Below, piece after piece: positions 10,101 through 17,113 of a stretch of 64,000 bases of DNA (its first letter is position 1; every line of letters begins with the position of its first letter). The stretch is from positions 310,001-374,000 of the forward strand of contig JAEMGR010000001.1 in the NCBI GenBank assembly GCA_016458225.1, written 5' to 3'. Source of the DNA: Myxococcaceae bacterium JPH2. Its GTDB lineage: Bacteria; Myxococcota; Myxococcia; Myxococcales; Myxococcaceae. The notes beneath the pieces are model-generated. The model was not told the DNA's origin and searched no databases. It was given only the letters and a program-made list of their open reading frames with translations. Position numbers and translations under genes: made by a program.

Positions 10101-10364
10101 GGCCTGCTCGACGTGTACGTCCTGGTGAACGACCAGAAGGTCTACTTCAAGGCGGTGGACCCCAAGGGCGGCGAGCCCAACACGCTGAAGTTCTCCACGG
10201 ACTTCCAGCTCAAGGAGGGCAACAACAACGTGCTGGTGGTGGCTCGGGAGAGCACGGAGTTCGCCAGCCGCCGCACGCTCGTCATCCGCCGCCGGCAGGC
10301 GGAGGTGGCGCAGAAGGTGAGTGCGCCGACCCCGGCCACCGCCACGCCGGTGAAGCCGCAGTAG
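7104..10364 (+). CDS. S41 family C-terminal processing protease with large C-terminal extension
   Basis: 1,086 residues, more than twice the usual ~450 of CtpA-type proteases. A signal peptide (residues 1-27) is followed by the S41 N-terminal helical region, a PDZ domain (~190-270, with E-F-G-G-L-G-F and P-A-A-R-A-G-I) and the protease core. The catalytic dyad can be placed: Ser398 in G-S-A-S-A-S-E and Lys423 in F-G-K-G-S-V, spaced exactly 25 as in plant CtpA (Ser372/Lys397), with Glu401 also kept. Beyond ~500 come a Lys/Ala/Glu/Asp-rich linker with K-D-A-K-D-A-K-D-K, CARDB-like beta modules, a C-x-x-C-N-G-D-G loop near 775, and an SH3-like segment near 890-950. It probably cleaves periplasmic or envelope proteins. 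A strong terminator follows directly, so the gene appears monocistronic. Confidence 0.92.
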   Translation: MNQMPRIFRRIIAVAVLLGAWAFAGSDRAPLPLTLGAAEAGQGSWDGALPSQGKGEKAPHDLNSLRVLTKVILYVKENYVDPKRVKPKEMMISSLEYVEKSVPDVLVDGNADAGKLTVNVNGKTREFDISHVDSLWKMSFALKDVFDFLSKNMRPIEDTRDIEYAAVNGMLSTLDPHSVLLRPELYREMKLSTKGEFGGLGFVIQMKEGNLTVVKVLPKTPAARAGIQKDDRIKKIGEESTVNMDLNEAVSKLRGPVDSKITITVEREGWDKPRVMTLARAMISIESVQHKLLAGGVGYVRLKNFQGNTTRDLEAALTDMRRVAEAKGGFKGLVLDLRGNPGGLLEQAILVSDTFVSNGTIVATVGLSDKLREEKRAHPTEGEENYPIAVLVNAGSASASEIVAGAMKNLNRAVIIGRQTFGKGSVQVLYDFPDDSALKLTIAKYLTPGDVSIQEVGIVPDIQLVPTRVTAERLDVFAPRKSMGEADLDQHFSNPDSTTAAKKREDVLDREKPWESIKYLKIDEKAQQAAIAKKEEAAKKAEPKVAAKDAKDAKDKRTHGEHDPLLDVDVAGQGEDLDDQLDAESQEEIKEDFEVQFARDFVLRVPANTRPQQLAQGKAFIEQRRQEEEQRINGAIGALGVDWSAGPTPKNVKLDASFSPGADQKVLAGEMLEMVLTAENKGTEPLKRVRAWTDSDNAILDRREFVFGALNPGEKKSWKVQVRLPKDLTSRRDEVKVKFVDDNGPLPETLVSELSFLELPRPSFAFNWQVVDDCAECNGDGVVQRGEDVSVILDVTNTGTGPALDSFAQIKNGGDANIFIEKGRFKLGELKSGETKTARFQLEVKKGFKGDTFPLKLAILDEPLEEFVLEKLQLPVKDAPVATLEAKKGLVRVADKAEILGAPTSDARPVARLPQGTVLTSTAVTKGYYKVELDKDRVGFVRTQDAREVKTGRATPPKSIAWATTHQPPEIKLDADPSHGGLVTNGDKFTLSGAVKDPNGLLDVYVLVNDQKVYFKAVDPKGGEPNTLKFSTDFQLKEGNNNVLVVARESTEFASRRTLVIRRRQAEVAQKVSAPTPATATPVKPQ

Positions 10365-10392
10365 CCCGCGGGACACCGCGGTCCGCCTGACT

Positions 10393-10451
10393 CGGGCGGC
10401 CTTGCTCCAGCTTCCCCACCGGGGTGCTGGAGGGAGGCCGCCCGTTTTGTT
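10393..10451 (+). terminator. Rho-independent terminator after the S41 protease gene
   Basis: A 19-base arm at 10393-10411 (CGGGCGGCCTTGCTCCAGC) pairs with 10426-10444, 17 of 19 positions matching, closed by a 14-base loop and followed by TTTTGTT. It starts 28 bases past the stop codon. This is the clearest intrinsic terminator in the window. Confidence 0.85.
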
Positions 10452-10532
10452 GACGCTCCAGGTGGGCCGGGTCTAGCGTCCGGCGCGGTGGGCGCCTCCG
10501 GGCCGCGCGCGCCCGGGAGGCGGTGACCCCAG

Positions 10533-11450
10533 ATGCGGACGTTCAGTCGGTGGATTGCGCTCGCGACGGTGTTGTCGGGAATGACCGCGTACGCGGATGA
10601 CAACGACCTGCACATCTCGCAGTTCGGCAACCCGCGCACGGGAGAGGGCGTCGTCAACGGGAGCGCGACCGCCAACGCGGACTTCCGCGCGTTCGCCCGC
10701 ACCTTCGCGGCGGTGATGACGTCCACCAACCTGATGCCTCCGCAGACGACGGGGCACTCGGGCTACGCGCTCAACATGGAGCTGTCCGTGGTGTCGCTGC
10801 CGGACTCGGTCCGCATCCCCACGGAGAAGGCGCAGCCGGGCACGGTGCTGGTGCCCTCGCTCCACGTGCGCAAGGGCCTGCCCTTCTCACTGGAGCTGGG
10901 CGGGCGCGTGGGCTGGGTGGAGAAGAGCCGGATGGTGACGGCCACGGGCGAGGTGAAGTGGGCCGTCAACGAGGGCTTCACCTACCTGCCCGACGTCGGC
11001 GTGCGCGGGCACGTGACGAAGCTCTTCGGCGCGCATGACCTGGACCTGACCACGCTCGGCGTGGACATTGGCATCGGCAAGCAGTTCCCCATCGGCGGCA
11101 TGGTGACGCTGACGCCCTACGGCGGCCTGGACTTCGTGATGGTGGGCGCCACCTCGCGCACGCTCCAGTTCGACACGGGCCAGACGATGGATGACTCGCT
11201 CGCGGACAACTCGCGCGCCGCGCTGGTGAACGCCGCCGCGTACCAGAAGGTCTCTTTCGGCGACAACATGAACCAGCGCCTCTACGGCGGCGCGCGCTTC
11301 ATCGGCGGCGCGCTCCAACTGGGCGTGGAGCTGTCGCTCACGCGCACGGGCAGCGTGGACATGCCCACGGCCGCGGACCCGTCCGTGACGGAGAGCCGGG
11401 GCCTCCCCGCGGTCTTCTCCGTCAACACCACGCTGGGCCTGGACTTCTAG
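10533..11450 (+). CDS. Outer-membrane beta-barrel protein, hypothetical
   Basis: 305 residues. The first ~21 form a signal peptide ending near T-A-Y-A. The mature protein has alternating-hydrophobicity strands, many Gly and aromatic residues, repeated G-G-x-(L/V) patterns, and ends G-L-D-F with a terminal Phe, as expected for an outer-membrane barrel of roughly 12 strands. No enzyme motif is visible. The stop codon overlaps the stop codon of the convergent phosphodiesterase gene by four bases. A strong terminator separates it from the upstream protease gene, so it must have its own promoter in 10452-10532. Confidence 0.72.
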   Translation: MRTFSRWIALATVLSGMTAYADDNDLHISQFGNPRTGEGVVNGSATANADFRAFARTFAAVMTSTNLMPPQTTGHSGYALNMELSVVSLPDSVRIPTEKAQPGTVLVPSLHVRKGLPFSLELGGRVGWVEKSRMVTATGEVKWAVNEGFTYLPDVGVRGHVTKLFGAHDLDLTTLGVDIGIGKQFPIGGMVTLTPYGGLDFVMVGATSRTLQFDTGQTMDDSLADNSRAALVNAAAYQKVSFGDNMNQRLYGGARFIGGALQLGVELSLTRTGSVDMPTAADPSVTESRGLPAVFSVNTTLGLDF

Positions 11451-12169
11451 GCGCCGCGCAGCGCCGTACGCATCACTCCCGGGCGGTTGGTGATGAGGTA
11501 GGAGATGCCCAGCGCGTCCAGCTCCTGGGCGCGCTCGGGCGAGTCCACTGTCCACGCCGCCACGCGCAGCCCCGCCGCGTGCCACGCCGCCACGCGCTCC
11601 CGTGTGCAGGCCTCGTGGTACGGGTGCACCGAGTGCGAGGACACCAGCGGGCTCAACACATGGGCCTGCGGTGTCCACGACTTGTCCGGGTCGATGAGGA
11701 AGCCTCGCCGCAAGGAGGCATCCGCCGCCGCGAGCCGGAAGAGGCACAGCGGGTTGAAGCTGGAGACCACCACGCGCTCGGCCATGTCCCGCGCGCGCAC
11801 CAGCTCCGCGACGCGACGCGCGAGCCCGCCATCCTCGAAGCGGTCGCACTTCAGCTCGATGTTGACCAGGAAGTGGCCGGGCAGCGCGTCCAGCACCTCC
11901 TCCAGCAGCGGGATGCGCGCCGGCGCGAAGCCCAGCGAGGAGCCCACGTCCGCGCGCTGGAGCTTCCACCACGGCGTGTCGCGCACCTCCCAGGGCTGCC
12001 CCGCGAGCCGCTCCAGCCGCTCGTCATGGCACACCACCACCTCGCCGGAGGCACACACCATCGCGTCCAACTCGACGCCATCCGCGCCCTGGCGCACGGC
12101 CTCCTCGAACGCCTCCAGGGTGTTCTCGGGGGCGTCAGCGCTGGCACCTCGGTGGGCGAGCAGGAGCAT
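11447..12169 (-). CDS. Glycerophosphodiester phosphodiesterase
   Basis: 240 residues from the ATG at 12169; a GTG 27 bases further out would add nine residues before the conserved start. The GDPD signature is at the extreme N-terminus: A-H-R-G (His6), A-P-E-N-T-L-E-A-F, G-A-D-G-V-E-L-D and C-H-D-E. These His, Glu and Asp residues form the catalytic and metal site of the TIM barrel. The enzyme hydrolyses deacylated phospholipids to glycerol-3-phosphate and an alcohol. No signal peptide is present, so this is a cytosolic form like UgpQ. Its 3' end overlaps the convergent barrel gene by four bases. It is divergent from the TatA-like gene. Confidence 0.9.
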   Translation of the reverse strand: MLLLAHRGASADAPENTLEAFEEAVRQGADGVELDAMVCASGEVVVCHDERLERLAGQPWEVRDTPWWKLQRADVGSSLGFAPARIPLLEEVLDALPGHFLVNIELKCDRFEDGGLARRVAELVRARDMAERVVVSSFNPLCLFRLAAADASLRRGFLIDPDKSWTPQAHVLSPLVSSHSVHPYHEACTRERVAAWHAAGLRVAAWTVDSPERAQELDALGISYLITNRPGVMRTALRGA

Positions 12170-12285
12170 GGCGGGCAGTCTGCGCCGGAATCCCACGGGG
12201 CGGGCAGCCTCTTGTGAGGTGGCGCGTTGGCCGCTGGACGCGCGGCTTGCCTCCCCTCGCCCTTTGCTGCAGTGTGCCCCGCATC

Positions 12286-12507
12286 ATGCTGGGCCTCGGC
12301 GAGCTCATCGTTCTCGGATTCATCCTGCTGGTCGTCTTCTCGGCGTCGAGGATGGGGCAGCTCGGCAACGCCGTGGGCAAGTTCGTCTACTCGTTCCGCA
12401 AGGCCTCGCGCGGTCAGGACCTGGTGGATGCCAAGCACCTGCCCGGCAGTCGCCGCGGCTCCACCGACGCCGAGTTCACCGAAGGCTCGAAGGACCGCCG
12501 CCCGTAG
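12286..12507 (+). CDS. TatA/Hcf106-like twin-arginine translocase component
   Basis: 73 residues: one N-terminal transmembrane helix (residues ~4-20, G-L-G-E-L-I-V-L-G-F-I-L-L-V-V-F), a short hinge, an amphipathic helix with R-M-G-Q-L-G-N-A-V-G-K-F, and a charged tail. This is the TatA/TatE layout, in which the protein oligomerises to pass folded proteins carrying twin-arginine signals. The usual F-G hinge is changed: F-S-A-S-R replaces the F-G-P-K-K type. No tatB or tatC is in the window. The start at 12286 is the ATG directly before the helix; an upstream in-frame extension is not family-like. It converges with the helical-repeat gene, only 3 bases apart. Confidence 0.78.
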   Translation: MLGLGELIVLGFILLVVFSASRMGQLGNAVGKFVYSFRKASRGQDLVDAKHLPGSRRGSTDAEFTEGSKDRRP

Positions 12508-12510
12508 GTG

Positions 12511-13263
12511 CTAGCGCCCGAGCGGGACCTCGGTGAGCAACCGGGTCGCCTGCTCGCGCAGCGCCGAGTGCACGCTCGTGTCTCCGGCCAGCTCGCGCAG
12601 GTCCGCCGCGTTGAGCAGCGGGACGAGCTTGGCGCCGATATCCACCGGCAAGTAGGGATTGAAGACGAGCGCGCGCCGCACGGCGTGGCGGACGGACCAG
12701 CGCGGCGACCTCCAGATTTCCACCAGGGGCTCGGGGCGCGCGGGACGCCGCGCGGCGATGCGCACCACCAGCTCCTCGGTGAGGCGCGGGTTGATGAGCA
12801 CGTTGCGCAGCACGGAGGGGTCGCTCACCGTGGCGAGTCGCGAGAGCACATCCGGGTCGCGCGTCAGGCGGGCTTGCTGCTTGAGGTGCCCGAGCGGCTG
12901 ACTGAAGGCCAGCGCATCCGAGCGCGCCGCCGCATCCGCATCGAACTCGCGTCGAGCCGGGCCCTTCGCGAACAGGTCCGCCACCGACTCCAGGGACTGC
13001 ACGTGCGCCAGGCGCTTGAGCGCGGCCACGTGCGGAATGTGCTCCGACTCCTCGGCGAGCGCGGCCATGAAGTCCGGCAGCACGCAGGTGGCCGGCTCCC
13101 AGCCCTCGCGCGAGAGCAGGAGCAGCTGGCCGATGAGTTCGTTGGCGTCGAGCGGATCCCTCCGAGCCAGCTCGCGCGCGGCGGCCTTGCGGCGCACTCC
13201 CGGGCCACCCGCGAGGGCGTGCAGGTTGCGCGCGGTGGTCCGAGCCTCGTCCAGCGTGGCCAT
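12511..13263 (-). CDS. Helical-repeat (HEAT-like) protein, hypothetical
   Basis: 250 residues, almost entirely predicted helix. A repeated pattern of short helices with L-x-x-L-A and N-P-x-L motifs (for example the stretch with D-P-S-V-L-R-N-V-L-I-N-P-R-L around residue 150) resembles HEAT or leucine-rich-variant repeats. Such folds bind proteins or other partners; no catalytic residues are evident. It starts six bases after the stop of the zinc-ribbon gene, so the two are almost certainly cotranscribed and may act together. No signal peptide or transmembrane helix is seen, which suggests a cytosolic location. Function unknown. Confidence 0.7.
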   Translation of the reverse strand: MATLDEARTTARNLHALAGGPGVRRKAAARELARRDPLDANELIGQLLLLSREGWEPATCVLPDFMAALAEESEHIPHVAALKRLAHVQSLESVADLFAKGPARREFDADAAARSDALAFSQPLGHLKQQARLTRDPDVLSRLATVSDPSVLRNVLINPRLTEELVVRIAARRPARPEPLVEIWRSPRWSVRHAVRRALVFNPYLPVDIGAKLVPLLNAADLRELAGDTSVHSALREQATRLLTEVPLGR

Positions 13264-13269
13264 GCCCTG

Positions 13270-14994
13270 CTACTCCGCCTTCGGGGCCGGCGGCGCGGCG
13301 GCCGGGGCTTCCTCGAGCGTCACCTCCAGCCGGAAGCTGGCGAGGTCCGCTGGGTACTCGTGGAACAGGACGAGGAAGGGCACGGCGCCGCCGGGTGACA
13401 CCACCGTGGCGGCCGCGTCCAGTCGCTGGCGCAGCGCGGAGACGGACTCGGCGTTGGAGAGGCTGAACAACTCCTCGGGCGTGGGCAGCGCTCCGGCCAG
13501 TCCCTCCGTGGAGCGCACGCGCTGATCTCCGTCGTACAGCGCGGCACGCACGCGAACGCGCGAAGCGGCGGTCGCCGTGCTCCGCACCTCGCCGCGCACC
13601 AGGAAGAGCTGCTGACCCTCGCGCGTCTCGTACAGCCCATTGGACACGTCACGCGCCTGGAGGGGACGAGACGCCGCCGGCATGACGAGCGCGCGCAGGC
13701 GCTCGGGAGACAGGGCGGACAGGTCGACCCGGCCTTCGCTCAGGTAGACATGGCCCACCGCGCCCAAGCCCACCACGAGCACGGTTGCGACGGCGAGGTT
13801 GGCGACGAGCGCGGTCACCCTGCGCGCTCGGCTGGAGCCGCTGCGCTGGGGAATGCCCACGTCCTCGGGCCGCGCGGACGGCTTCGCCACGGACACGGCG
13901 GGCCCCGCGCTGGCCGGGACGTCCTGGAGGTCCACCACGTCGCGCCACACGCCCGTGGGCGCATCCGACGCGTCCAGCGCCGGCAGGTCTCCGAGCAGCG
14001 ACACACCCGGTGGCTCGGCGGGAGGCGCGGCCGGGGGCTCGTGACCGAGCAGCGCCGCGCGGCCGGTGTCCGTCGGACCAAGTCCCTCCTCTCCCGAGGC
14101 ACCGCCCGAGAAGTCGAACAGGTCGCCCAGGTTCTCCGTCGGCACGGTGTCCTGCACCGTCGACTCGGGCTCCTCCACGGGCGGAGGTGCCACCGGCGAC
14201 GGCGCATCGAGGTCCAGCGAGGCGAAGGGGTCCTCTTCCTCGAAAGCAGCCGGCGCGGGCGCGCTGGCGGTCCGCATGGGCCCCAGGGGACTGGCCGCAG
14301 CGGGGGCGGAGGTGGGCGCGCTTGCGGCCCGAAGGAGTGACTCGGCCCGAGCGGGTGCAGGCGCGGCGGACGGCACAGGCGCCTTCGGCACGGCCGGTGC
14401 CACGGGCATCGCGCCAGCGGGAGCCACGGCGCGCGGAGGCGCAGCAGGGGTCGGCGCACGCGGAGGCGCCGCCACGGGAGGCGCAGGCGTCGCGCCCATC
14501 TCCTCCGCGCCCAGGTCGAAGTCACTGGTCAGCGGCGCGGTGGCCGGCGCGGTCATGAAGTCCGAGAACGGATCCTCGCCCGACATGCTCTCCGGGCCCG
14601 GCCGCGCTCCAGCCAGGGCTGGCGGATACACGCCGGCGGGCAGCGTCACCGTGCGCGTGGTCTCCTCGGAGCCATCGATGTCCACATCGATGTCCACGTC
14701 GTTCCAGGAGGAAGCCGCTGGCAACGGACGCGTGGCCTCGACGCCCGCGCCGTAGAACCCCGGGCGCGTGATTTCCACGCCCTTGGGGTCAGGCGCGACC
14801 CCGAAGTCCAGGAAGGGGTCGACCTGCCCGGATGGCTCCTGGGCAGCCACGAGGGCGCTCGGGTCCGCCGCGGGCTCACGCGCGACGCGAAACGTGTTCT
14901 GACACTTGGTGCAGCGGACCTTGACCCCCTTCTCGGTGACTTTCTCGTCGGGGATCTTGAACCGCGTCTGGCACCGCTCACACTTGACGATCAT
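13270..14994 (-). CDS. MJ0042-type zinc-ribbon protein with single transmembrane helix
   Basis: 574 residues. The first 35 form an MJ0042/zinc-ribbon module with Cys5, Cys8, Cys28 and Cys31 in C-x2-C...C-x2-C. A long Pro/Ala-rich low-complexity middle (~40-390) follows, then one hydrophobic helix (near residues 395-415) and a C-terminal domain of ~150 residues that resembles DUF3426. In this family the zinc ribbon sits in the cytosol and the C-terminal domain outside the inner membrane. Myxobacteria have many paralogues with an N-terminal ribbon and Pro/Ala-rich linkers; the role is not known. It is first in a two-gene unit with the helical-repeat gene. The start is fixed by the ribbon, which begins at residue 3. 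Confidence 0.82.
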   Translation of the reverse strand: MIVKCERCQTRFKIPDEKVTEKGVKVRCTKCQNTFRVAREPAADPSALVAAQEPSGQVDPFLDFGVAPDPKGVEITRPGFYGAGVEATRPLPAASSWNDVDIDVDIDGSEETTRTVTLPAGVYPPALAGARPGPESMSGEDPFSDFMTAPATAPLTSDFDLGAEEMGATPAPPVAAPPRAPTPAAPPRAVAPAGAMPVAPAVPKAPVPSAAPAPARAESLLRAASAPTSAPAAASPLGPMRTASAPAPAAFEEEDPFASLDLDAPSPVAPPPVEEPESTVQDTVPTENLGDLFDFSGGASGEEGLGPTDTGRAALLGHEPPAAPPAEPPGVSLLGDLPALDASDAPTGVWRDVVDLQDVPASAGPAVSVAKPSARPEDVGIPQRSGSSRARRVTALVANLAVATVLVVGLGAVGHVYLSEGRVDLSALSPERLRALVMPAASRPLQARDVSNGLYETREGQQLFLVRGEVRSTATAASRVRVRAALYDGDQRVRSTEGLAGALPTPEELFSLSNAESVSALRQRLDAAATVVSPGGAVPFLVLFHEYPADLASFRLEVTLEEAPAAAPPAPKAE

Positions 14995-15159
14995 CAGCAG
15001 GCCCGGCAGGGGACATGAGTATAGGCATACCGGGCGAACACGGCGAGCACGGTTCGGGCGGCTTGCTCGCTCCCAACCCCTCTGGTACGAGATCCGCCCC
15101 TTCGAGACTCAGGCGTGGCACAGTCAAGACGCATCCAGCCGTCTGGGTCGGAGATAGAC

Positions 15160-15825
15160 ATGAGCGAGGCCGAGCAAGCAGGCGCTCCAAGCAAGGAGCC
15201 GAAGATCATCAAGCGGTACACGAATCGGAAGCTCTACGACACCGTGGAGAGCCGGTACGTCACGCTCGATGAAATCGCCGCGATGATCAAGGAAGGCACC
15301 GAAGTGCGGATTGTTGATAACCGCACGAAGGAAGACCTGACCTCCGTCACGCTCGCGCAGATCATCTTCGAGGAGGAGAAGAAGAAGAACCAGATGCCGT
15401 TGTCGGTGCTGCGGGAGATCATCCGCCACCCCGGCGAGTCCATCTCCGGCTTCATCCAGAAGGAAGTCACGCCGCGCGTGGCGTCCATCCGCGAGGAGGC
15501 CGAGTCCCGGCTGGACAAGCTGCTGCGCCGCGAAGACGGCCGCCGCCCGGACGAGGTTCCTCCCTCCGAGCCCCCGGCCGAGGACGCCGCTCCCCCGTCG
15601 GACGCCAGCGGCGCGGGCCTCAATCCCGCGGACCTGCTCAAGGCCAGCCAGCGCGCTTTCGAGGACTGGCAGCGCAAGATTGACGAGCGCGTGAAGCACG
15701 TGGTCGAGAACCTCACCGGCAACCTGCCGGCGCTCGGCCGCGACATGCAGTCGCTCACCCAGCGGCTGGAGGAGCTGGAGAAGAAGCTCGAGTCGCTGGA
15801 GAAGAAGGACCCGGGCGCGCCGTAG
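15160..15825 (+). CDS. Polyhydroxyalkanoate synthesis regulator (PhaR-type DNA-binding domain)
   Basis: 221 residues from the ATG at 15160, which has GGAG about 7 bases upstream; a TTG at 15115 is an alternative. Residues ~16-75 match the PHB/PHA accumulation regulator DNA-binding domain: the I-K-R-Y-x-N-R-K-L-Y-D-T opening, then a segment with V-D-N-R-T-K-E-D-L-T. In PHA-making bacteria this domain binds both DNA and PHA and represses phasin genes. The C-terminal half differs from standard PhaR: a Pro/Asp-rich linker, then a phasin-like helix (L-L-K-A-S-Q-R-A-F-E-D-W) and a coiled coil with L-E-E-L-E-K-K-L-E. It converges on a ParA/phasin-like operon, 6 bases apart. No PHA synthase is in the window, so the granule could be something other than PHA. 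Confidence 0.82.
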   Translation: MSEAEQAGAPSKEPKIIKRYTNRKLYDTVESRYVTLDEIAAMIKEGTEVRIVDNRTKEDLTSVTLAQIIFEEEKKKNQMPLSVLREIIRHPGESISGFIQKEVTPRVASIREEAESRLDKLLRREDGRRPDEVPPSEPPAEDAAPPSDASGAGLNPADLLKASQRAFEDWQRKIDERVKHVVENLTGNLPALGRDMQSLTQRLEELEKKLESLEKKDPGAP

Positions 15826-15831
15826 TCGCAG

Positions 15832-16632
15832 TCAGGCGCGCCGCGTTGCCCGCCCTCGCCTCGGGGCGGGCTCGCCGTGGATTTCCGCAGCGATGGCCGC
15901 CAGCATCCGCGCGCCGGGGCTCCGTGGCGCGTACTCCCAGATGGTCTTCCCATGACTCTGGGCCTCGTCCACCTTGACGCTGTAGCCGAGCGGCGTGGCC
16001 GCCAGCGCGTCCGGGAAGTACGCCTTGAGCCGCTCCAGGATGGCCGTAGCGAGCGCTGTCTTCCGGTAGAGCGTGGGCACCACCTTGGTGACGCGCAGCC
16101 CGGGACACCCCTCGGCCTCCCCCACCTGCCGCACCGTCTCCGCCACCTCCGCGCAGCCGTCGAGCGCCAGGTAGGTCAGCGCCACCGGCACCACCACCTC
16201 GGTGGAGGCGACCAGGATGTTGCGCGTGGTGAGGCCCAGTGAGGGCGGCGCATCGAACACGACCGTGTCGTAGCCCGCCGCCTCCGCGGCCTTCAGGCGC
16301 TCGGCCAACCGGTGCGCTCGGCGCGCGTCCGCCGCCACCGCCACGGGGAAGTCCGCCATCTCCTTGTAGGCCGGCACCACGTCCAGCCCCTCGACATGCG
16401 AGGGCTGAACGACCTCCTCGAAGCGCACCGCCGCGTCCGTCAGCAGGTGGAAGACGTTGCGAGGCAGCCGCCGCACGTCCAGGCCCAGCACCTTGCCCGC
16501 GTGGCCCTGGGTATCCAGGTCCACCAGCAGCACCTTCTGCCCTCGCTCCCGCGCGAGCCATGCCGCGGTGTTCACCGCGAGCGTCGTCTTGCAGGTGCCA
16601 CCCTTCTCGTTGATGAAGGCGATGCGCCGCAT
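15832..16632 (-). CDS. ParA family ATPase (orphan)
   Basis: 266 residues. A deviant Walker A motif K-G-G-T-C-K-T-T (residues 10-17, signature Lys10 and Lys15) and a Walker A' D-L-D-T-Q-G-H are at the N-terminus, and V-F-D-A-P-P-S gives the Walker B region, as in ParA/Soj/MinD-like ATPases that form gradients on the nucleoid to place cargo. There is no adjacent parB or parS-like cluster, so it is not the chromosomal partition ParA. The upstream gene, 5 bases away, encodes a phasin-like coiled-coil protein. The pairing suggests positioning of an intracellular granule, by analogy with other orphan ParA proteins that position protein or storage bodies. That role is inference. Confidence 0.88.
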   Translation of the reverse strand: MRRIAFINEKGGTCKTTLAVNTAAWLARERGQKVLLVDLDTQGHAGKVLGLDVRRLPRNVFHLLTDAAVRFEEVVQPSHVEGLDVVPAYKEMADFPVAVAADARRAHRLAERLKAAEAAGYDTVVFDAPPSLGLTTRNILVASTEVVVPVALTYLALDGCAEVAETVRQVGEAEGCPGLRVTKVVPTLYRKTALATAILERLKAYFPDALAATPLGYSVKVDEAQSHGKTIWEYAPRSPGARMLAAIAAEIHGEPAPRRGRATRRA

Positions 16633-16637
16633 GCCGA

Positions 16638-16940
16638 CTACTTCTTCGACTTCGCCGCGACGAGCGCGTCCAGCTTGCCCTCGACGGACGCGAGCAGGCG
16701 CTCCAGGTCATCCACCTTCGCGCGCAGCTGCTCCAGGTCCGCCGTGGACGGCAGGTTCATGGCCGACAGCGCCGTGCGCAGCGTCTGGTCCATCGTCCCC
16801 TTCGCCGCCAGCGAGCGCGACACCAGCGTCTGCACCGCCGCGACGAACTTCTCGTTCGAGAGCAGTTGCTGCGCCAGCTTGCCAACGCGCTCCTCGCCCG
16901 TCTCGACGAGCTTCTTCATCACCGGGTTGTTCTTGAGCAT
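16638..16940 (-). CDS. Phasin-like small coiled-coil protein
   Basis: 100 residues from the ATG at 16940. An in-frame start further out (17042) would add an Arg-rich segment that reads like noncoding DNA, so the shorter form is preferred. The protein is helical throughout: a front half with L-V-S-R-S-L-A-A-K-G-T-M-D and a C-terminal heptad region (L-R-A-K-V-D-D-L-E-R-L-L), closing with Lys-rich residues. This layout is that of poly(3-hydroxyalkanoate) granule-associated small proteins, which coat granules. It is first in an operon with ParA and divergent from the ArsA-like pair. Without a search it could be any short coiled-coil adaptor for ParA. Confidence 0.65.
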   Translation of the reverse strand: MLKNNPVMKKLVETGEERVGKLAQQLLSNEKFVAAVQTLVSRSLAAKGTMDQTLRTALSAMNLPSTADLEQLRAKVDDLERLLASVEGKLDALVAAKSKK

Positions 16941-17068
16941 GACCGTGCGTTTCGCCCGACGGCCCGCGCGGCCCTCGGGAAGTCGGGATTGAGACGCCGC
17001 ACTCTGTGGGGCGCCAACGCGGCGTGTCAAGCCAAGTGACACTGAGCGTGGCGCGCGGCGGACGGTCG

Positions 17069-17097
17069 TTGACTCCCGAGGGGCCCATCCCTACGGT
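17069..17097 (+). promoter_or_regulatory. Candidate promoter of the ArsA-like gene pair
   Basis: TTGACT (17069-17074), a 17-base spacer and TACGGT (17092-17097) resemble a housekeeping promoter. Transcription would begin about 10 bases before the ATG at 17114, which has no Shine-Dalgarno but follows a run of six T, so the mRNA may be nearly leaderless. Confidence 0.35.
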
Positions 17098-17113
17098 TCG
17101 CCGCTCGTTTTTT

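Noticed and set aside
7038-10376. Open frame of 1,112 codons on the minus strand opposite the S41 protease gene
   Set aside because: Translation is His/Leu/Arg/Val-rich with no motif; it is the GC-rich third-position shadow of a well-supported gene.
15832-16632. Chromosome partition parA
   Set aside because: No parB, no parS-like cluster and no origin-associated genes around it.
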